Shown here: piece after piece, positions 1 through 13,553 of the stretch
Numbering within the stretch: position 1 is the first letter of the stretch
Layout of the letters: the number at the start of each line of letters is the position of its first letter
Origin: Streptomyces huasconensis
Lineage (GTDB): Bacteria > Actinomycetota > Actinomycetes > Streptomycetales > Streptomycetaceae
Length of the DNA: 50,928 nucleotides
Assembly: GCA_004010275.1 (NCBI GenBank)
Contig: RBWT01000035.1
Span: 1 to 50,928 of the forward strand
Direction of reading: 5' to 3'
Position numbers and translations under genes: made by a program
The notes under the pieces: model-generated
The model's input: only the letters and a program-made list of their open reading frames with translations
Databases searched by the model: none
What the model was told of the DNA's origin: nothing

Positions 1-21
1 GCCCCCGCCCCTCCGCGCCCC

Positions 22-1048
22 TCAGTCCCACGACCCCAGCGCCGCCGGCAACGCCGCGATCTCCGCCAGGTCCGTCCCGGTCAGCCGCAGTGCCGCCGCC
101 CCGGCGTTCTCCACCGCCCAGCGCGCCCGCTTGGCCCCGGGGATCGGCACCACATGGCGGCCCTGCGCGAGCACCCACGCCAGCGCGACCTGCGCCGGTG
201 TCGCCCCGTGCCGCTCCGCCACCCGGCGCAACCCCACCACCAGCGGCTGGTTGGCGGCCATCATCTCGGCGGTGAAGCGCGGGTGCCGGGCCCGAAGGTC
301 GTCCGGCTCGAAGCCCTGGCCGGGCGTCAGCGTCCCGGTGAGGAAACCATTCCCCAGCGGCATCGCCGCGAGGAACCCCACCCCGCGGGCCACGCACCAC
401 GGCAGCAGCGCCTCCAGCGCCTCGGGCGACCACACCGACAGCTCGGCCTCCACCGCGCTCACCGGAAAGACCTGCTGCACCCGCTCCAACTGGCGGATCG
501 TCAGATCGTGCAGCCCGGACCCGGGCCGCCCCGGCGCCACACGCCGGTGAGCACGCGCCCCCACCGCGCACAGCCCCAGGGCCCGCACCTTCCCCGCGGC
601 GACCAGCTCCGGCCATCGCGCCCCACGTCTCCTCGATGGGCACCTCGGGGTCGGCGCGGTGCAGCTGGTACAGGTCGATGGTCTCCGTCTGGAGCCGCCG
701 CAGCGACGCGTCGCAGGCCCGTTTCACATAGCCGGGGCGGCCGTTGGCGACGATGTGCTGCTCGCCGACGAGCAGCCCGCACTTCGTCGAGACGAACGCC
801 TCCGCGCGCCGCTCCCTCAGCACCCGGCCGAGCAGCAGCTCATTGGTGAAGGGCCCGTACATGTCGGCGGTGTCCAGCAGCGTCACCCCCGGGCCGGCGG
901 CGCCCGTGGCGTCCAGCGCGGCGTGCACGGTGCGCAGCGACGCGTCGCCGCGCTGCCGTGAGCCGGTATACGCCCAGCTCATCGGCATGCAGCCGAGTCC
1001 GACGGCGCCCACTTCGAGCGCCCCCGCGCCGATCGTCCTGCGCTCCAC
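22..1048 (-). CDS. Aldo/keto reductase, frameshifted
   Basis: NAD(P)H-dependent oxidoreductase of the aldo/keto reductase family, substrate unknown. The N-terminal half starts at a GTG at 1048 behind a GGGAGGG ribosome site. It shows LLDTADMYG (catalytic Asp and Tyr), VSTKCG (Lys) and YQLHRAD (His), which complete the tetrad. The C-terminal half, from about 588 down to 22, carries VPIPGAKR, the cofactor-phosphate binding region. The halves are in different frames. At about 612 the strand reads GCCGGAGCTG where GCC GAG CTG would keep the frame, so one base is extra. I infer one gene of about 340 residues. Many other genes in the window carry the same kind of error. Confidence 0.8.
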
Positions 1049-1166
1049 CTGGCCGTACCCTCCCACTCCTGGTCCGGAGATCACCCAAACCTAACCGCTG
1101 CTCTCCAGGGCCCGAGCGCGGCCTCCCCGCGGGCGCGCCCGGGGCGGGCGCATTAGCCTCCTGGCC

Positions 1167-2120
1167 ATGGCGAAAGATGTATGGCTTCCCTACGAAGCGC
1201 ACGAGATCCAGGGGCTGCCCGAGGCGTCGGAGGCGGGCCTCGACTACCGCTGCTGGGACGGCGGCCCGGACTTCCCAGCGGACCCGGCCGACTGCGTGTT
1301 CTACGTGGTGCCCTATATGAAGCCCACCGAGATCGCCGTGCGCCCCCTGCCCGCGATGACGTCCGTACGCGTCGTGCAGACGCTGACCGCCGGGATCGAC
1401 CATGTGCAGCCGGGCCTTGGGTTCCTGGCCCCCGGAGTGCGGCTGTGCAACGCGCGTGGGGTGCACGAGGCCAGCACCGCCGAGCTGGCCCTCGGCCTGA
1501 TCCTCGCGTCGCTGCGGGGCATCCCGCGCTTCGTCGAGGGGCAGCGCCAGGAGGAGTGGCGGTCCGGCTTCTACCCGGCGCTCGCCGACAAGTCCGTCCT
1601 CATCGTGGGCTACGGGTCGATCGGTTCCGCCATCGAGGACCGGCTCACCCCCTTCGAGTGTGCGCGGGTGGCGCGCGTCGCGCGCTCTTCCCGTGCCACG
1701 GAGCGCGGCCCCGTGCACCCGCTGACCGAACTGCCGTCGCTGCTGCCCCAGGCCGACGTCGTGGTGGTCTCCACGCCGCTCACCGAGGACACCCGAGGGC
1801 TGGTGGACGCCGCCTTCCTGGCCCGCATGAAGGACGGCGCGCTGCTCGTGAACGTCGCCCGCGGACCCGTGGTCGACACCTCGGCTCTCGTCGCCGAACT
1901 GGAGTCCGGCCGCCTCACCGCCGCCCTCGACGTGACCGACCCGGAACCCCTGCCCGCAGGTCACCGCCTGTGGCACGCTCCTGGAGTGCTCATCAGCCCG
2001 CACGTGGGCGGTTCCACGTCCGCGTTCCTGCCCCGCGCCCAGCGCCTGATGGCCGCCCAGCTGACGAAGTTCGCCGCGGGCGAGCCCCTTGACAACGTCG
2101 TACGGACCATAGGCCGTTGA
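1167..2120 (+). CDS. D-isomer-specific 2-hydroxyacid dehydrogenase
   Basis: A 317-residue NAD-dependent dehydrogenase that should interconvert a D-2-hydroxyacid and the 2-oxoacid; the substrate cannot be told from sequence. The dinucleotide-binding motif VGYGSIGSA lies near residue 148. The catalytic Arg (NVARGPVVD, near 231), Glu (DPEPLP, near 260) and His (ISPHVGG, near 278) are all present and in family order. Length is normal for the family. The ATG at 1167 has no strong Shine-Dalgarno sequence. It is monocistronic, divergent from the aldo/keto reductase and upstream of the cyclic-di-GMP gene, with no functional link visible to either. Confidence 0.9.
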   Translation: MAKDVWLPYEAHEIQGLPEASEAGLDYRCWDGGPDFPADPADCVFYVVPYMKPTEIAVRPLPAMTSVRVVQTLTAGIDHVQPGLGFLAPGVRLCNARGVHEASTAELALGLILASLRGIPRFVEGQRQEEWRSGFYPALADKSVLIVGYGSIGSAIEDRLTPFECARVARVARSSRATERGPVHPLTELPSLLPQADVVVVSTPLTEDTRGLVDAAFLARMKDGALLVNVARGPVVDTSALVAELESGRLTAALDVTDPEPLPAGHRLWHAPGVLISPHVGGSTSAFLPRAQRLMAAQLTKFAAGEPLDNVVRTIGR

Positions 2121-2504
2121 TCGCCTGAGGGCGCATTGTGCACGCTACGCGCTCGTATGCGTGCGCCCCGTGTTCAGTTCGGCGTTGATCGTCACGCAGC
2201 GTAGAGGGGCTATGTCCCTGTGTGACGATGCTGGTGTATCGTCCCGACAGGGGATGCGCCGTGGACCTTTCGGCGCGGGGATGAGACGTACGACTGCGAG
2301 GGGGGCGACAGGCGATGTATGGCCTATGGGCGGACGATCCGACGCGGCGGGAAAGCCGTCGCCGACTCTCGCGCACACCGGTCCGCAGGCTCCGGCGCGG
2401 CACGAGCCGCACGAGCGAGCGGCCCCGCACCCCGCAGCGCCCGGACCGCCACGGCGGACGCGCACGGCGGACGACGCGCAGGCGACGCGGATCAGGGCGA
2501 TCCA
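2121..2504 (+). promoter_or_regulatory. Intergenic upstream region of the GGDEF gene
   Basis: About 380 bases without a convincing gene. It holds an inverted repeat GACGAT (2224-2229) / ATCGTC (2238-2243), possibly a regulator site. An in-frame ATG at 2319 could add 62 Arg/Ala-rich residues to the downstream protein. I favour the GTG at 2505 because that extension looks like low-complexity shadow sequence. Confidence 0.3.
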
Positions 2505-5500
2505 GTGACCGCCCCGCCGACCACGAGCGTCCTCGCGGCGGGCCCCTGCCCGGCCCCGCCGCCCCCGAGGGCGCCCCAGATCCGTCACCCCCAGCAGGGT
2601 GGCCGCGGCGTCGTCTCGCAGGTGGTGCTGCTGCTCATCTGCGGTGCGTACGCGTTGGGCTCCGCGCTCGGCTGGGGCTCCGAGCGACTCGCCCTGATCA
2701 TGGGGGACTTCGGGCTCAGCGTCGCCGCCGCGACCGCCGCCGTCTCCTGCTTCCGCTACTCCCGGACCCGGCGCAGCCGGTTTCGACCCGCATGGCTGCT
2801 CTTCTCGGTCTCCTCCGCGATGGCGGCCCTCGGCAACGGCGTCTGGGGCTGGTACGAAGTCGTGCTCCGGCAGGAAGTGCCGAGCCCCGGCCTGGCCGAC
2901 CTCTTCTTCCTCTGCTTCGCCCCGCCCGCCATCATCGGCCTCCTCGTGCTCGCCAAGCGGCCGGTGACCAAGGCGGGTTGGGGCTGCCTCGCCCTCGACT
3001 CATGGCTGATCGGGGGCTCGCTCCTCACGATCTCCTGGAGCCTCGCCCTCGCCCACACCGCACAGTTCCAGGGGCGCGACGTCGCGCACGCGGCGCTCTC
3101 GCTCGCCTACCCGCTCCTCGACATCGCGCTGGTCAGCATGGTCCTGGCGCTGCACTTCAGACGATCCTCGGCCAACCGCACCGCGGTGAACACGGCTATC
3201 GCCGCGCTCGCCCTGACCGTCATGTGCGACGCGCTGTTCACCTCGCCGCTGCTGCACGCGAGTTACCGATCGGGCCAGCTGCTGGACGCCGGCTGGTTCG
3301 CGGGCTCCCTGCTCCTCGCCTACGCCCCCTGGGCCGCGCCCTGGCACCCGCGCACGGAAGCCGGGACGGAGCACGCGCGCGTGCCGGACGAGATCCCCGA
3401 GGACGCGCGGACCACCACCCGGCCGATCGCCGGATCGCTGGCCGCCCTCACGCCGTATCTCGCCGCCGCCGTCTGCACCCTGGGAATTCTCTACAACGTG
3501 CTGAGCGGGCGGAGCGTCGACCGCGTCGTGCTCTTCACGGCGGGCACCGTCGTCCTCGCCCTCGTCGCCCGCCAGGGCATCATGCTCCTGGACAACATCA
3601 CCCTCACCCAGGAGCTGGCCCAGAAGGAGAACCACTTCCGCTCCCTGGTCCAGGGCTCCAGCGACGTCATCATGATCGCCGCCCCGAACGGCATCCTGCG
3701 GTACGTGAGCCCGGCCGCCGCCGGGGTCTACGGCCGCGACGCCGAAGAGCTCGTGGGCTCCGAACTGGCCTCGCTGATACACCCCGAGGACCTCGGCCGG
3801 GTCGTCCACGAGGTGCGCAGGTTCCTCGCCGCCAGCCCCGTCGAGGAGCCCACCACCCGCATCGAGTGCCGCTTCCGGTCGGGCAACGGCGACTGGCTGA
3901 ACGTGGAATCCACCGTCAACCGCCACCACGGCGGCCTCATCTTCAACAGCAGGGACGTCACCGAACGGGTCCGCCTCCAGGCGCAGCTGCAGCACAACGC
4001 CGAGCACGACCCGCTCACCGACCTGCCCAACCGCGCGCTGTTCACCCGGAGCGTCAGCCAGGCCCTGACCGGCCGCAGGGTGACCGACCGCGGCACGGCC
4101 GTGCTCTTCATCGACCTCGACGGCTTCAAGGCCGTCAACGACACCATCGGCCACCAGGCCGGCGACGAACTGCTCATCCAGGCGGCGCGCAGACTCCAGG
4201 ACGCGGTGCGCGCGGGCGACACCGCCTCCCGGCTCGGCGGCGACGAGTTCGCGGCTCTCATCGTCGGCGACGGGACCAGGGACCAGGCCGCCAGGGAGCA
4301 GCACATCTACGAACTGGCCGACCGGCTGCGGATCACCCTCTCCCAGCCCTACACCATCGACGGCAACGACGTACGCGTCGCGGCCTCCATCGGCGTCGCG
4401 TTCGCCGAACCGGGCATCGGCGCGGGCGAGTTGCTGCGCAACGCCGACCTCGCGATGTACCGCGCCAAGGCCGCGGGCAAGGGGCGCGTCGAGCTGTACG
4501 CCCCGCAGATGCAGGCCGACGTCGTCCGCAAGGCGCAGCTCGCCACCCGACTGCGCTCCGCCCTGCACGACGGCGAGTTCGCCCTGCTCCACCAGCCGGT
4601 GGTCTCCCTCGACGACGGCCGGATCACCGCGGTCGCCGCACAGGCCCGCTGGCGCTCGGCCCAGGGCATCCTCTTCACGCCCGCCGAGTTCCTGCGGGTG
4701 TCCGAGGCCGGGCACGGCAGAGACGCCGGGAACGGCAAGGAGAGCGACCGCGCGGCCGAGCTGGGCCGCTGGATGCTCGAAGAGGCCGTCAAGCAGGCCG
4801 CCGAGCGCGGGCGCTCCGGGCACGCGGTCCCGGTGACCGTCCGCATGAGCGTGCGCCGCCTGCTGGACCGCTCCATGCCCCTCGGCTCCATCGAGGCGCT
4901 CCTGACACGGCACGGCCTGCCCTCCGGGGCGCTCATCATCGAGCTGGCCGACAGTGACCCCCGGGTCTCGCTGGACGACCTGGAGCGCAGGCTCACCGCC
5001 CTGCGCAGGCTCGGCGTCCGTATCGCCCTGGACGGCTTCGGCAGCGGCTATGCCGCGATCACCGCGCTGCGCCGGCTCCCCGTGGACGTACTGAAGCTGG
5101 ACCGCAGCCTGATCGAGGGCGTCGTCGAGTCCGCGCGGCTGCACAAGATCACCGCCGGTCTGCTGCGCATCGCCAACGACCTCGGCCTGCTCTCCGTGGC
5201 CGAGGGCGTGGACCTGCCCGAACAGGTGGTCGCCCTGCGCGCCATGGGCTGCACGCACGGGCAGGGCGTGGCCTTCTCCGGGCCGCTCGACGAGTACCGG
5301 CTGCGCCGGGCGCTCTCCCTCGGGGAGTACCCGGTGCCGCGCGGCGGCCGAGCCGGTGCTGGCGGGCGCCCGCGGGCACGGCCCCGGCCCTGGCAGGCGG
5401 TTCCGCGAGCACGACGTACGTGGGCGGGCCTTCCGGGGTCTTCGTCGGCGGGGCCCCCGGCCCCTACGCCGCCGGGCCGCAGGGAGCCTTCGCGGGCGGG

Positions 5501-5599
5501 GCGGCGGGGGCCTACGTGGGCGGCTCCCCGGCGACGTACGCGACCGGCCCCTCGCCCTACGCCCGTTCACATAATGAGACCCCCATCCCACCTACTTGA
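2505..5599 (+). CDS. Membrane-bound GGDEF/degenerate-EAL cyclic-di-GMP protein (3' frameshifts)
   Basis: Predicted diguanylate cyclase, making the second messenger cyclic-di-GMP from GTP. In order: about ten hydrophobic segments (residues about 40-370), a PAS domain ([16 protein letters not shown] onward), GGDEF, then EAL. The GGDEF site reads RLGGDEF and is preceded at the correct five-residue spacing by an RAGD inhibitory-site motif, so the cyclase should be active and product-inhibited. The EAL domain is degenerate: the signature glutamate is replaced (AAQARW) and the DDFGTGY motif reads DGFGSGY, so phosphodiesterase activity is doubtful. Near 5340 and 5371 the frame changes twice. The expected C-terminus, ending HNETPIPPT, is in another frame with a stop at 5597-5599. 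A gene of this type sits upstream of ilvB in other Streptomyces. Confidence 0.85.
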
Positions 5600-5632
5600 C
5601 AGGCACTGCGTGCCGGGGGGAGGGTCAATGCC

Positions 5633-5674
5633 ATGCGCACCCGAATTCTCGTACTTGGAAAGCGCGTCGGCTGA
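5633..5674 (+). CDS. ilvB leader peptide [13 protein letters not shown]
   Basis: A 13-residue ORF ahead of ilvB containing Ile, Leu, Val, Leu and a second Val. Several of these codons are rare in such GC-rich DNA (ATT, GTA, CTT). It is followed by a hairpin (GCTGGG...CCCAGC, about 5675-5711) and then a terminator with a U-run. This is the layout of ribosome-mediated transcription attenuation: stalling at scarce branched-chain aminoacyl-tRNA should favour an antiterminator. Attenuation of ilvB operons has been predicted for actinobacteria by comparative genomics; the mechanism here is inferred from layout. Confidence 0.85.
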   Translation: MRTRILVLGKRVG

Positions 5675-5728
5675 AGCTGGGACCGACCGGTCCGAAGACC
5701 GGACCCCAGCGACCGCACCCGGCGCGCT

Positions 5729-5762
5729 CCCCTCGCTTGCCTCACGGCACGAGGGGTTTTTT
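5729..5762 (+). terminator. ilvBNC attenuator terminator
   Basis: CCCCTCG at 5729-5735 pairs with CGAGGGG at 5750-5756, with an inner TTGCC/GGCA extension, followed by six T residues. It lies between the leader peptide and ilvB, so it is the conditional terminator of the attenuator rather than an operon end. Confidence 0.85.
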
Positions 5763-5832
5763 GTTGCACCGGCACCCGCCAAAACCCTGCAAAACCCCCG
5801 CAAAAACCCTCAGCTTCGAGAAGAGAATGCCG

Positions 5833-9343
<3,511 letters not shown>

Positions 9344-9356
9344 GTCGTACGGCACT

Positions 9357-9380
9357 GGGCCGGGGCGCAAGCCCCGGCCC
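9357..9380 (+). terminator. Rho-independent terminator after ilvC
   Basis: GGGCCGGGGC (9357-9366) pairs perfectly with GCCCCGGCCC (9371-9380) around a GCAA tetraloop, just past the ilvC stop. Only a short T stretch follows, as is common in Streptomyces. Confidence 0.8.
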
Positions 9381-9567
9381 TTGTCCACCCCGTCCAGCCA
9401 CGGACGGGTGATCCTTCCGCAGAGGCGCATGCTGATCCGTTCGGCGCCACTATGCTTCTGTTCAACATTCGCGTCGGGCCCACAGCGTCGTGCGTCTTCC
9501 ACGCGGCTAAGCGACTCCGCCTGCGGCCGTCGGGACGGCCGTCCGCAAGGGACTTGTGAGGACTCAC

Positions 9568-11172
9568 GTGAGCACTGCTGCCACCGGCAAACCCGTCGTA
9601 CTCATCGCCGAGGAGCTGTCGCCGGCCACTGTCGACGCCCTGGGCCCGGACTTCGAGATCCGGCAGTGCAACGGCGCGGACCGCGCCGAGCTGCTGCCCG
9701 CCATCGCCGACGTCGACGCGATCCTGGTCCGCTCCGCGACCAAGGTCGACGCCGAGGCCATCGCCGCCGCCAAGAAGCTGAAGGTCGTCGCCCGCGCGGG
9801 CGTCGGCCTGGACAACGTCGACGTGTCCGCCGCCACCAAGGCCGGCGTCATGGTCGTGAACGCCCCGACGTCGAACATCGTGACGGCCGCCGAGCTGGCC
9901 TGCGGCCTGCTCCTGGCCACCGCGCGCAACATCCCCCAGGCCAACTCCGCCCTGAAGAACGGCGAGTGGAAGCGGTCCAAGTACACCGGCGTCGAGCTGG
10001 CCGAGAAGACCCTCGGTGTCGTGGGCCTCGGCCGCATCGGTGCCCTCGTCGCCCAGCGCATGAGCGCCTTCGGCATGAAGGTCGTCGCCTACGACCCGTA
10101 CGTGCAGCCCGCCCGCGCCGCCCAGATGGGCGTGAAGGTGCTGTCCCTGGACGAGCTGCTCGAGGTCTCCGACTTCATCACCGTGCACCTCCCCAAGACG
10201 CCCGAGACCCTCGGTCTCATCGGCGACGAGGCGCTGCACAAGGTCAAGCCATCCGTCCGCATCGTCAACGCCGCGCGCGGCGGGATCGTCGACGAGCAGG
10301 CGCTGTACTCCGCCCTCAAGGAGGGCCGCGTCGCGGGCGCCGGCCTGGACGTGTACGCGAAGGAGCCCTGCACGGACTCCCCGCTCTTCCAGTTCGACCA
10401 GGTCGTCTGCACCCCGCACCTCGGCGCTTCCACGGACGAGGCGCAGGAGAAGGCGGGCATCGCCGTCGCCAAGTCGGTGCGCCTGGCCCTCGCCGGCGAG
10501 CTGGTGCCCGACGCGGTGAACGTCCAGGGTGGCGTCATCGCCGAGGACGTCCGTCCCGGCCTGCCGCTCGCCGAGAAGCTCGGCCGCATCTTCACCGCCC
10601 TCGCGAGCGAGGTCGCGGCCCGCCTCGACGTCGAGGTGTACGGCGAGATCACCCAGCACGACGTCAAGGTGCTCGAACTCTCCGCGCTGAAGGGCGTGTT
10701 CGAGGACGTCGTCGACGAGACCGTCTCCTACGTGAACGCGCCGCTGTTCGCCCAGGAGCGCGGCGTCGAGGTCCGCCTCACCACCAGCTCCGAGTCGCCC
10801 GACCACCGCAACGTGGTCACGGTGCGCGGCACGCTCGCCGACGGCGAGGAGATCGCCGTCTCCGGCACCCTGGCCGGGCCGAAGCACCTCCAGAAGATCG
10901 TCGCCATCGGTGAGTACGACGTCGACCTGGCGCTCGCCGAGCACATGGTCGTCCTGCGGTACGCCGACCGTCCCGGCGTCGTCGGCACCGTCGGCCGCGT
11001 CCTCGGCGAGGCGGGCATCAACATCGCCGGCATGCAGGTCGCGCGCGCCGATGTGGGCGGCGAGGCCCTCGCGGTCCTCACCGTCGACGACACGGTCCCG
11101 CAGTCGGTCCTGACCGAGCTGGCCGCCGAGATCGGCGCGGAGTCCGCGCGTGCGGTGAACCTCACGGACTAG
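9568..11172 (+). CDS. serA: D-3-phosphoglycerate dehydrogenase
   Basis: NAD-dependent oxidation of 3-phosphoglycerate, the committed step of serine synthesis. About 534 residues, the long actinobacterial form. The NAD motif VVGLGRIGALVAQRM lies near residue 150, and the dehydrogenase signature includes NAARGGIVDEQAL. Then come an intervening domain and a C-terminal ACT domain (VVLRYADRPGVVGTVGRVLG, INIAGMQV) expected to bind serine for feedback inhibition. The GTG at 9568 was chosen over upstream in-frame codons because GTGAGG lies about seven bases ahead. The stop overlaps the stop of the convergent MFS gene by four bases. Confidence 0.96.
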   Translation: MSTAATGKPVVLIAEELSPATVDALGPDFEIRQCNGADRAELLPAIADVDAILVRSATKVDAEAIAAAKKLKVVARAGVGLDNVDVSAATKAGVMVVNAPTSNIVTAAELACGLLLATARNIPQANSALKNGEWKRSKYTGVELAEKTLGVVGLGRIGALVAQRMSAFGMKVVAYDPYVQPARAAQMGVKVLSLDELLEVSDFITVHLPKTPETLGLIGDEALHKVKPSVRIVNAARGGIVDEQALYSALKEGRVAGAGLDVYAKEPCTDSPLFQFDQVVCTPHLGASTDEAQEKAGIAVAKSVRLALAGELVPDAVNVQGGVIAEDVRPGLPLAEKLGRIFTALASEVAARLDVEVYGEITQHDVKVLELSALKGVFEDVVDETVSYVNAPLFAQERGVEVRLTTSSESPDHRNVVTVRGTLADGEEIAVSGTLAGPKHLQKIVAIGEYDVDLALAEHMVVLRYADRPGVVGTVGRVLGEAGINIAGMQVARADVGGEALAVLTVDDTVPQSVLTELAAEIGAESARAVNLTD

Positions 11173-12788
11173 GGGTTACGGGCCCTGGAGCTTCGGGCCC
11201 CGTCATCACCGGCTTCGCCGAGTTCGTCCTCAAACGCCGGACGGGCTGGATGTGCCGGACGAGCTGGGGGATATCTCCCCGGCTCGTCGGCTTTTTTCGT
11301 GCGCAGCGCCCCCGCCGCCACGGTCGCCGCCGCCAGCAGAATCACCGCGCCGGTCAGCGCCTCGGCGAGCATGCCGCTGGTGAACGCCTCGCGCGCCGTC
11401 GTCAGGAGCGTGTCCGCCGCCCGCCCCGGCAGTTGGTGGGCGGAGGCCACCGCGCCGCCGAGCGTCTCGCGGGCCTCGGCCGGCGCTGAGCCGGGGATCG
11501 CGTCGCGGTAGACCGCGTTGCCGATGGAGCCGAGAAGCGCCATGCCCATCGCGCCGCCGAACTCCTGTCCGGTCTCCAGGAGTGACGAGGCGGAGCCCGC
11601 CTTCTCGACCGGGGCGGTGCCGAGCGCCAGGTCGGTCAGTTGCGAGCCGACGACGACCGAGCCGCAGGCCATGACGCCCGCGCCGGCGAGGACCACCCAC
11701 AGGGAGTCGGTGCCGGCCAGGGCGAGCAGACCGCAGCCACCGGCGGCGACGACGAAACCGGCGGACACGACGTGCGCACGGTCCACGCCGCGCCGCACCA
11801 GCGCGGTGGCGACGGGTGCCGCGAAGCCGATCGGCACCGAGGGCAGCAGCGCCCAGAGCGCGGCCTCGACGGCGCTCTTGCCGAGGACGGACTGGAGGTA
11901 CTGGGTGGTGAAGTACGTCGAGCCCATCACCGCCAGGGCCGAAACGAGGTTCAACGAGACGGCGGCGCCGAACGTACGGCCGCGCCCGCGGAAGAGGTCC
12001 GGCGAGATCATCGGCGAGGCGGTGGTGCGCTGGCGGTGGACGAACAGGGCGGCGAAGACCAGGCCCACGGCCACCGAGGCGACGTACTCGATCCGGATGC
12101 CCTCGGCGGCCGTCTCCTTCAGGCCCCAGACCAGCGGCAGTACCGCGGCCATCGACAGCGGCACGCTCAGCAGGTCGAAGCGGCCCGGCGCCGGGTCCTT
12201 GGACTCCGGGATCAGCAGGGGCGCGAGGAGCAGGAGCACGACCATCGCGGGCAGGTTGACCAGGAAGACCGAGCCCCACCAGAAGTACTCGACGAGGACG
12301 CCGCTCATCACCGAGCCGAGCGCGATACCGGCGATCAGGACGCCGGACCAGATGCCGATCGCCGTCGCGCGCTGACCCGCGTCGTGGAACATGGCGCGCA
12401 CCAGCGCCATGGTGGACGGCGTCAGGGTGGCGCCGCCGATGCCGAGGACCGCGCGGGCCGCGATCAGGGTCTCGGCGCTGTCGGCATACGCGGCGACGAC
12501 CGAGGCGGCGCCGAAGGCCGTGGCCCCGAACAGCAGGAGCTTGCGGCGGCCGATGCGGTCGCCGAGCGAGCCCATCGTCATCAGCAGCCCGGCGAGCACG
12601 AACGCGTAGATGTCGAAGATCCACAGCTGCTGGGTGCCGCTGGGGTCGAGGTCGGCGCTGATCTGCGGTATCGCGAAGTACAGGACGGAGACGTCCATCG
12701 AGACCAGCAGCAGCGGAAGCATCAGGACGGCGAGGGCGGTCCACTCCTTGCGGGTGGCACGGGCGGGAGCGGGCGGGTTCGTCTGCAT
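11169..12788 (-). CDS. MFS drug exporter, 14-TM DHA2 type
   Basis: A 539-residue proton-coupled multidrug exporter of the major facilitator superfamily. It has about fourteen hydrophobic segments and the cytoplasmic motif GSLGDRIGRRKLL near residue 75. The divergent TetR gene at 12896 is the obvious regulator, and the 107-base gap holds inverted repeats. The last 35 or so residues, after LRTKKADEPG, are Pro/Ala-rich and read through a Streptomyces dispersed repeat at 11219-11250. The true C-terminus may therefore be shorter or in another frame. Substrate unknown. Confidence 0.9.
   Translation of the reverse strand: MQTNPPAPARATRKEWTALAVLMLPLLLVSMDVSVLYFAIPQISADLDPSGTQQLWIFDIYAFVLAGLLMTMGSLGDRIGRRKLLLFGATAFGAASVVAAYADSAETLIAARAVLGIGGATLTPSTMALVRAMFHDAGQRATAIGIWSGVLIAGIALGSVMSGVLVEYFWWGSVFLVNLPAMVVLLLLAPLLIPESKDPAPGRFDLLSVPLSMAAVLPLVWGLKETAAEGIRIEYVASVAVGLVFAALFVHRQRTTASPMISPDLFRGRGRTFGAAVSLNLVSALAVMGSTYFTTQYLQSVLGKSAVEAALWALLPSVPIGFAAPVATALVRRGVDRAHVVSAGFVVAAGGCGLLALAGTDSLWVVLAGAGVMACGSVVVGSQLTDLALGTAPVEKAGSASSLLETGQEFGGAMGMALLGSIGNAVYRDAIPGSAPAEARETLGGAVASAHQLPGRAADTLLTTAREAFTSGMLAEALTGAVILLAAATVAAGALRTKKADEPGRYPPARPAHPARPAFEDELGEAGDDGARSSRARNP
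11219..11250. repeat. Streptomyces dispersed intergenic repeat
   Basis: Contains TCGTCCTCAAACGCCGGAC, which on the other strand is the GTCCGGCGTTTGAGGACGA element that I recall occurring many times between genes in Streptomyces genomes. Here it lies at the serA / MFS convergence and inside the MFS reading frame. Confidence 0.6.
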
Positions 12789-12806
12789 GGCGGCGACTGT
12801 ACGGAT

Positions 12807-12854
12807 GTCTTATACGCGTGTCTAGTACGGTCGTATAAATCGCTCGTGTAAGAC
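12807..12854. promoter_or_regulatory. Candidate TetR operators between MFS and TetR genes
   Basis: GTCTTATACG (12807-12816) is an inverted repeat of CGTGTAAGAC (12845-12854), matching at nine of ten positions. Between them CGTATAA (12832-12838) forms a perfect inverted pair with TTATACG (12810-12816). Three related half-sites in the divergent promoter region suggest shared repression of both genes. Confidence 0.6.
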
Positions 12855-12895
12855 GCGGGTATGGGACACCTGTATGGAACGGCTTAGGCTGCCGC

Positions 12896-13480
12896 ATGGG
12901 ACACCGTGAAGATCTGCTCGAAGGGGCCAAGCGCTGCCTGCTGGAGAAGGGGTTCGCGCGGACGACGGCCCGCGACATCGTGAAGGAGTCGGGGACGAAC
13001 CTCGGGTCCATCGGCTACCACTACGGGTCGAAGGACGCGCTGCTCGCGCAGGCGTACATCGCGCTCATCGAGCCGGTGGCGGACGACTTCGAGAGTTCGC
13101 GGATCGAGGGGAGCGCGGGCAAGGGGAGCCTGGAGCGGTTCCAGGAGGTCTGGGGCCACCTCATCCGCTCGGTTCCCGAGGCGCGACCCATCTGGATGAT
13201 GACGCTGGAGGTCATCACCCAGGGCGAACGCCTGGCGGGAATCCGCGAGTTGCTGATCGAGGCGCAGAAGCAGGGGCGCAGCGGACTCGCGGCGCTGTTC
13301 ACCGGCATCGAGGAGAGCGCGCTCCCCGACGACGTGCTGGAGAGCGAGGGCCGCTTCTACACCACGCTGCTCAACGGCCTGATGGTGCAGTGGCTCTTCG
13401 ACCCGGACTCGGCGACCACCGCCGAGCAGCTGACCGAGGGGCTGCGGCGGGTGATGGAGCGGGCGCGGGACGAGGCCTGA
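12896..13480 (+). CDS. TetR-family repressor of the adjacent MFS exporter
   Basis: A 194-residue one-component regulator. The N-terminal helix-turn-helix is typical of TetR (ARTTARDIVKESGTNLGSIGYHYGSKDALL, residues about 20-50). A ligand-binding helical domain follows. Divergent orientation from the MFS exporter and the inverted repeats between them imply that it represses the exporter and itself until an exported compound binds. Ligand unknown. Confidence 0.92.
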   Translation: MGHREDLLEGAKRCLLEKGFARTTARDIVKESGTNLGSIGYHYGSKDALLAQAYIALIEPVADDFESSRIEGSAGKGSLERFQEVWGHLIRSVPEARPIWMMTLEVITQGERLAGIRELLIEAQKQGRSGLAALFTGIEESALPDDVLESEGRFYTTLLNGLMVQWLFDPDSATTAEQLTEGLRRVMERARDEA

Positions 13481-13553
13481 AACGGGTGCGCGCACCCGGC
13501 GGCCGGCCGAGATGCGGCCGCGGGTGCGCGCGAGGGGAACGCCGTGTGGGCGA

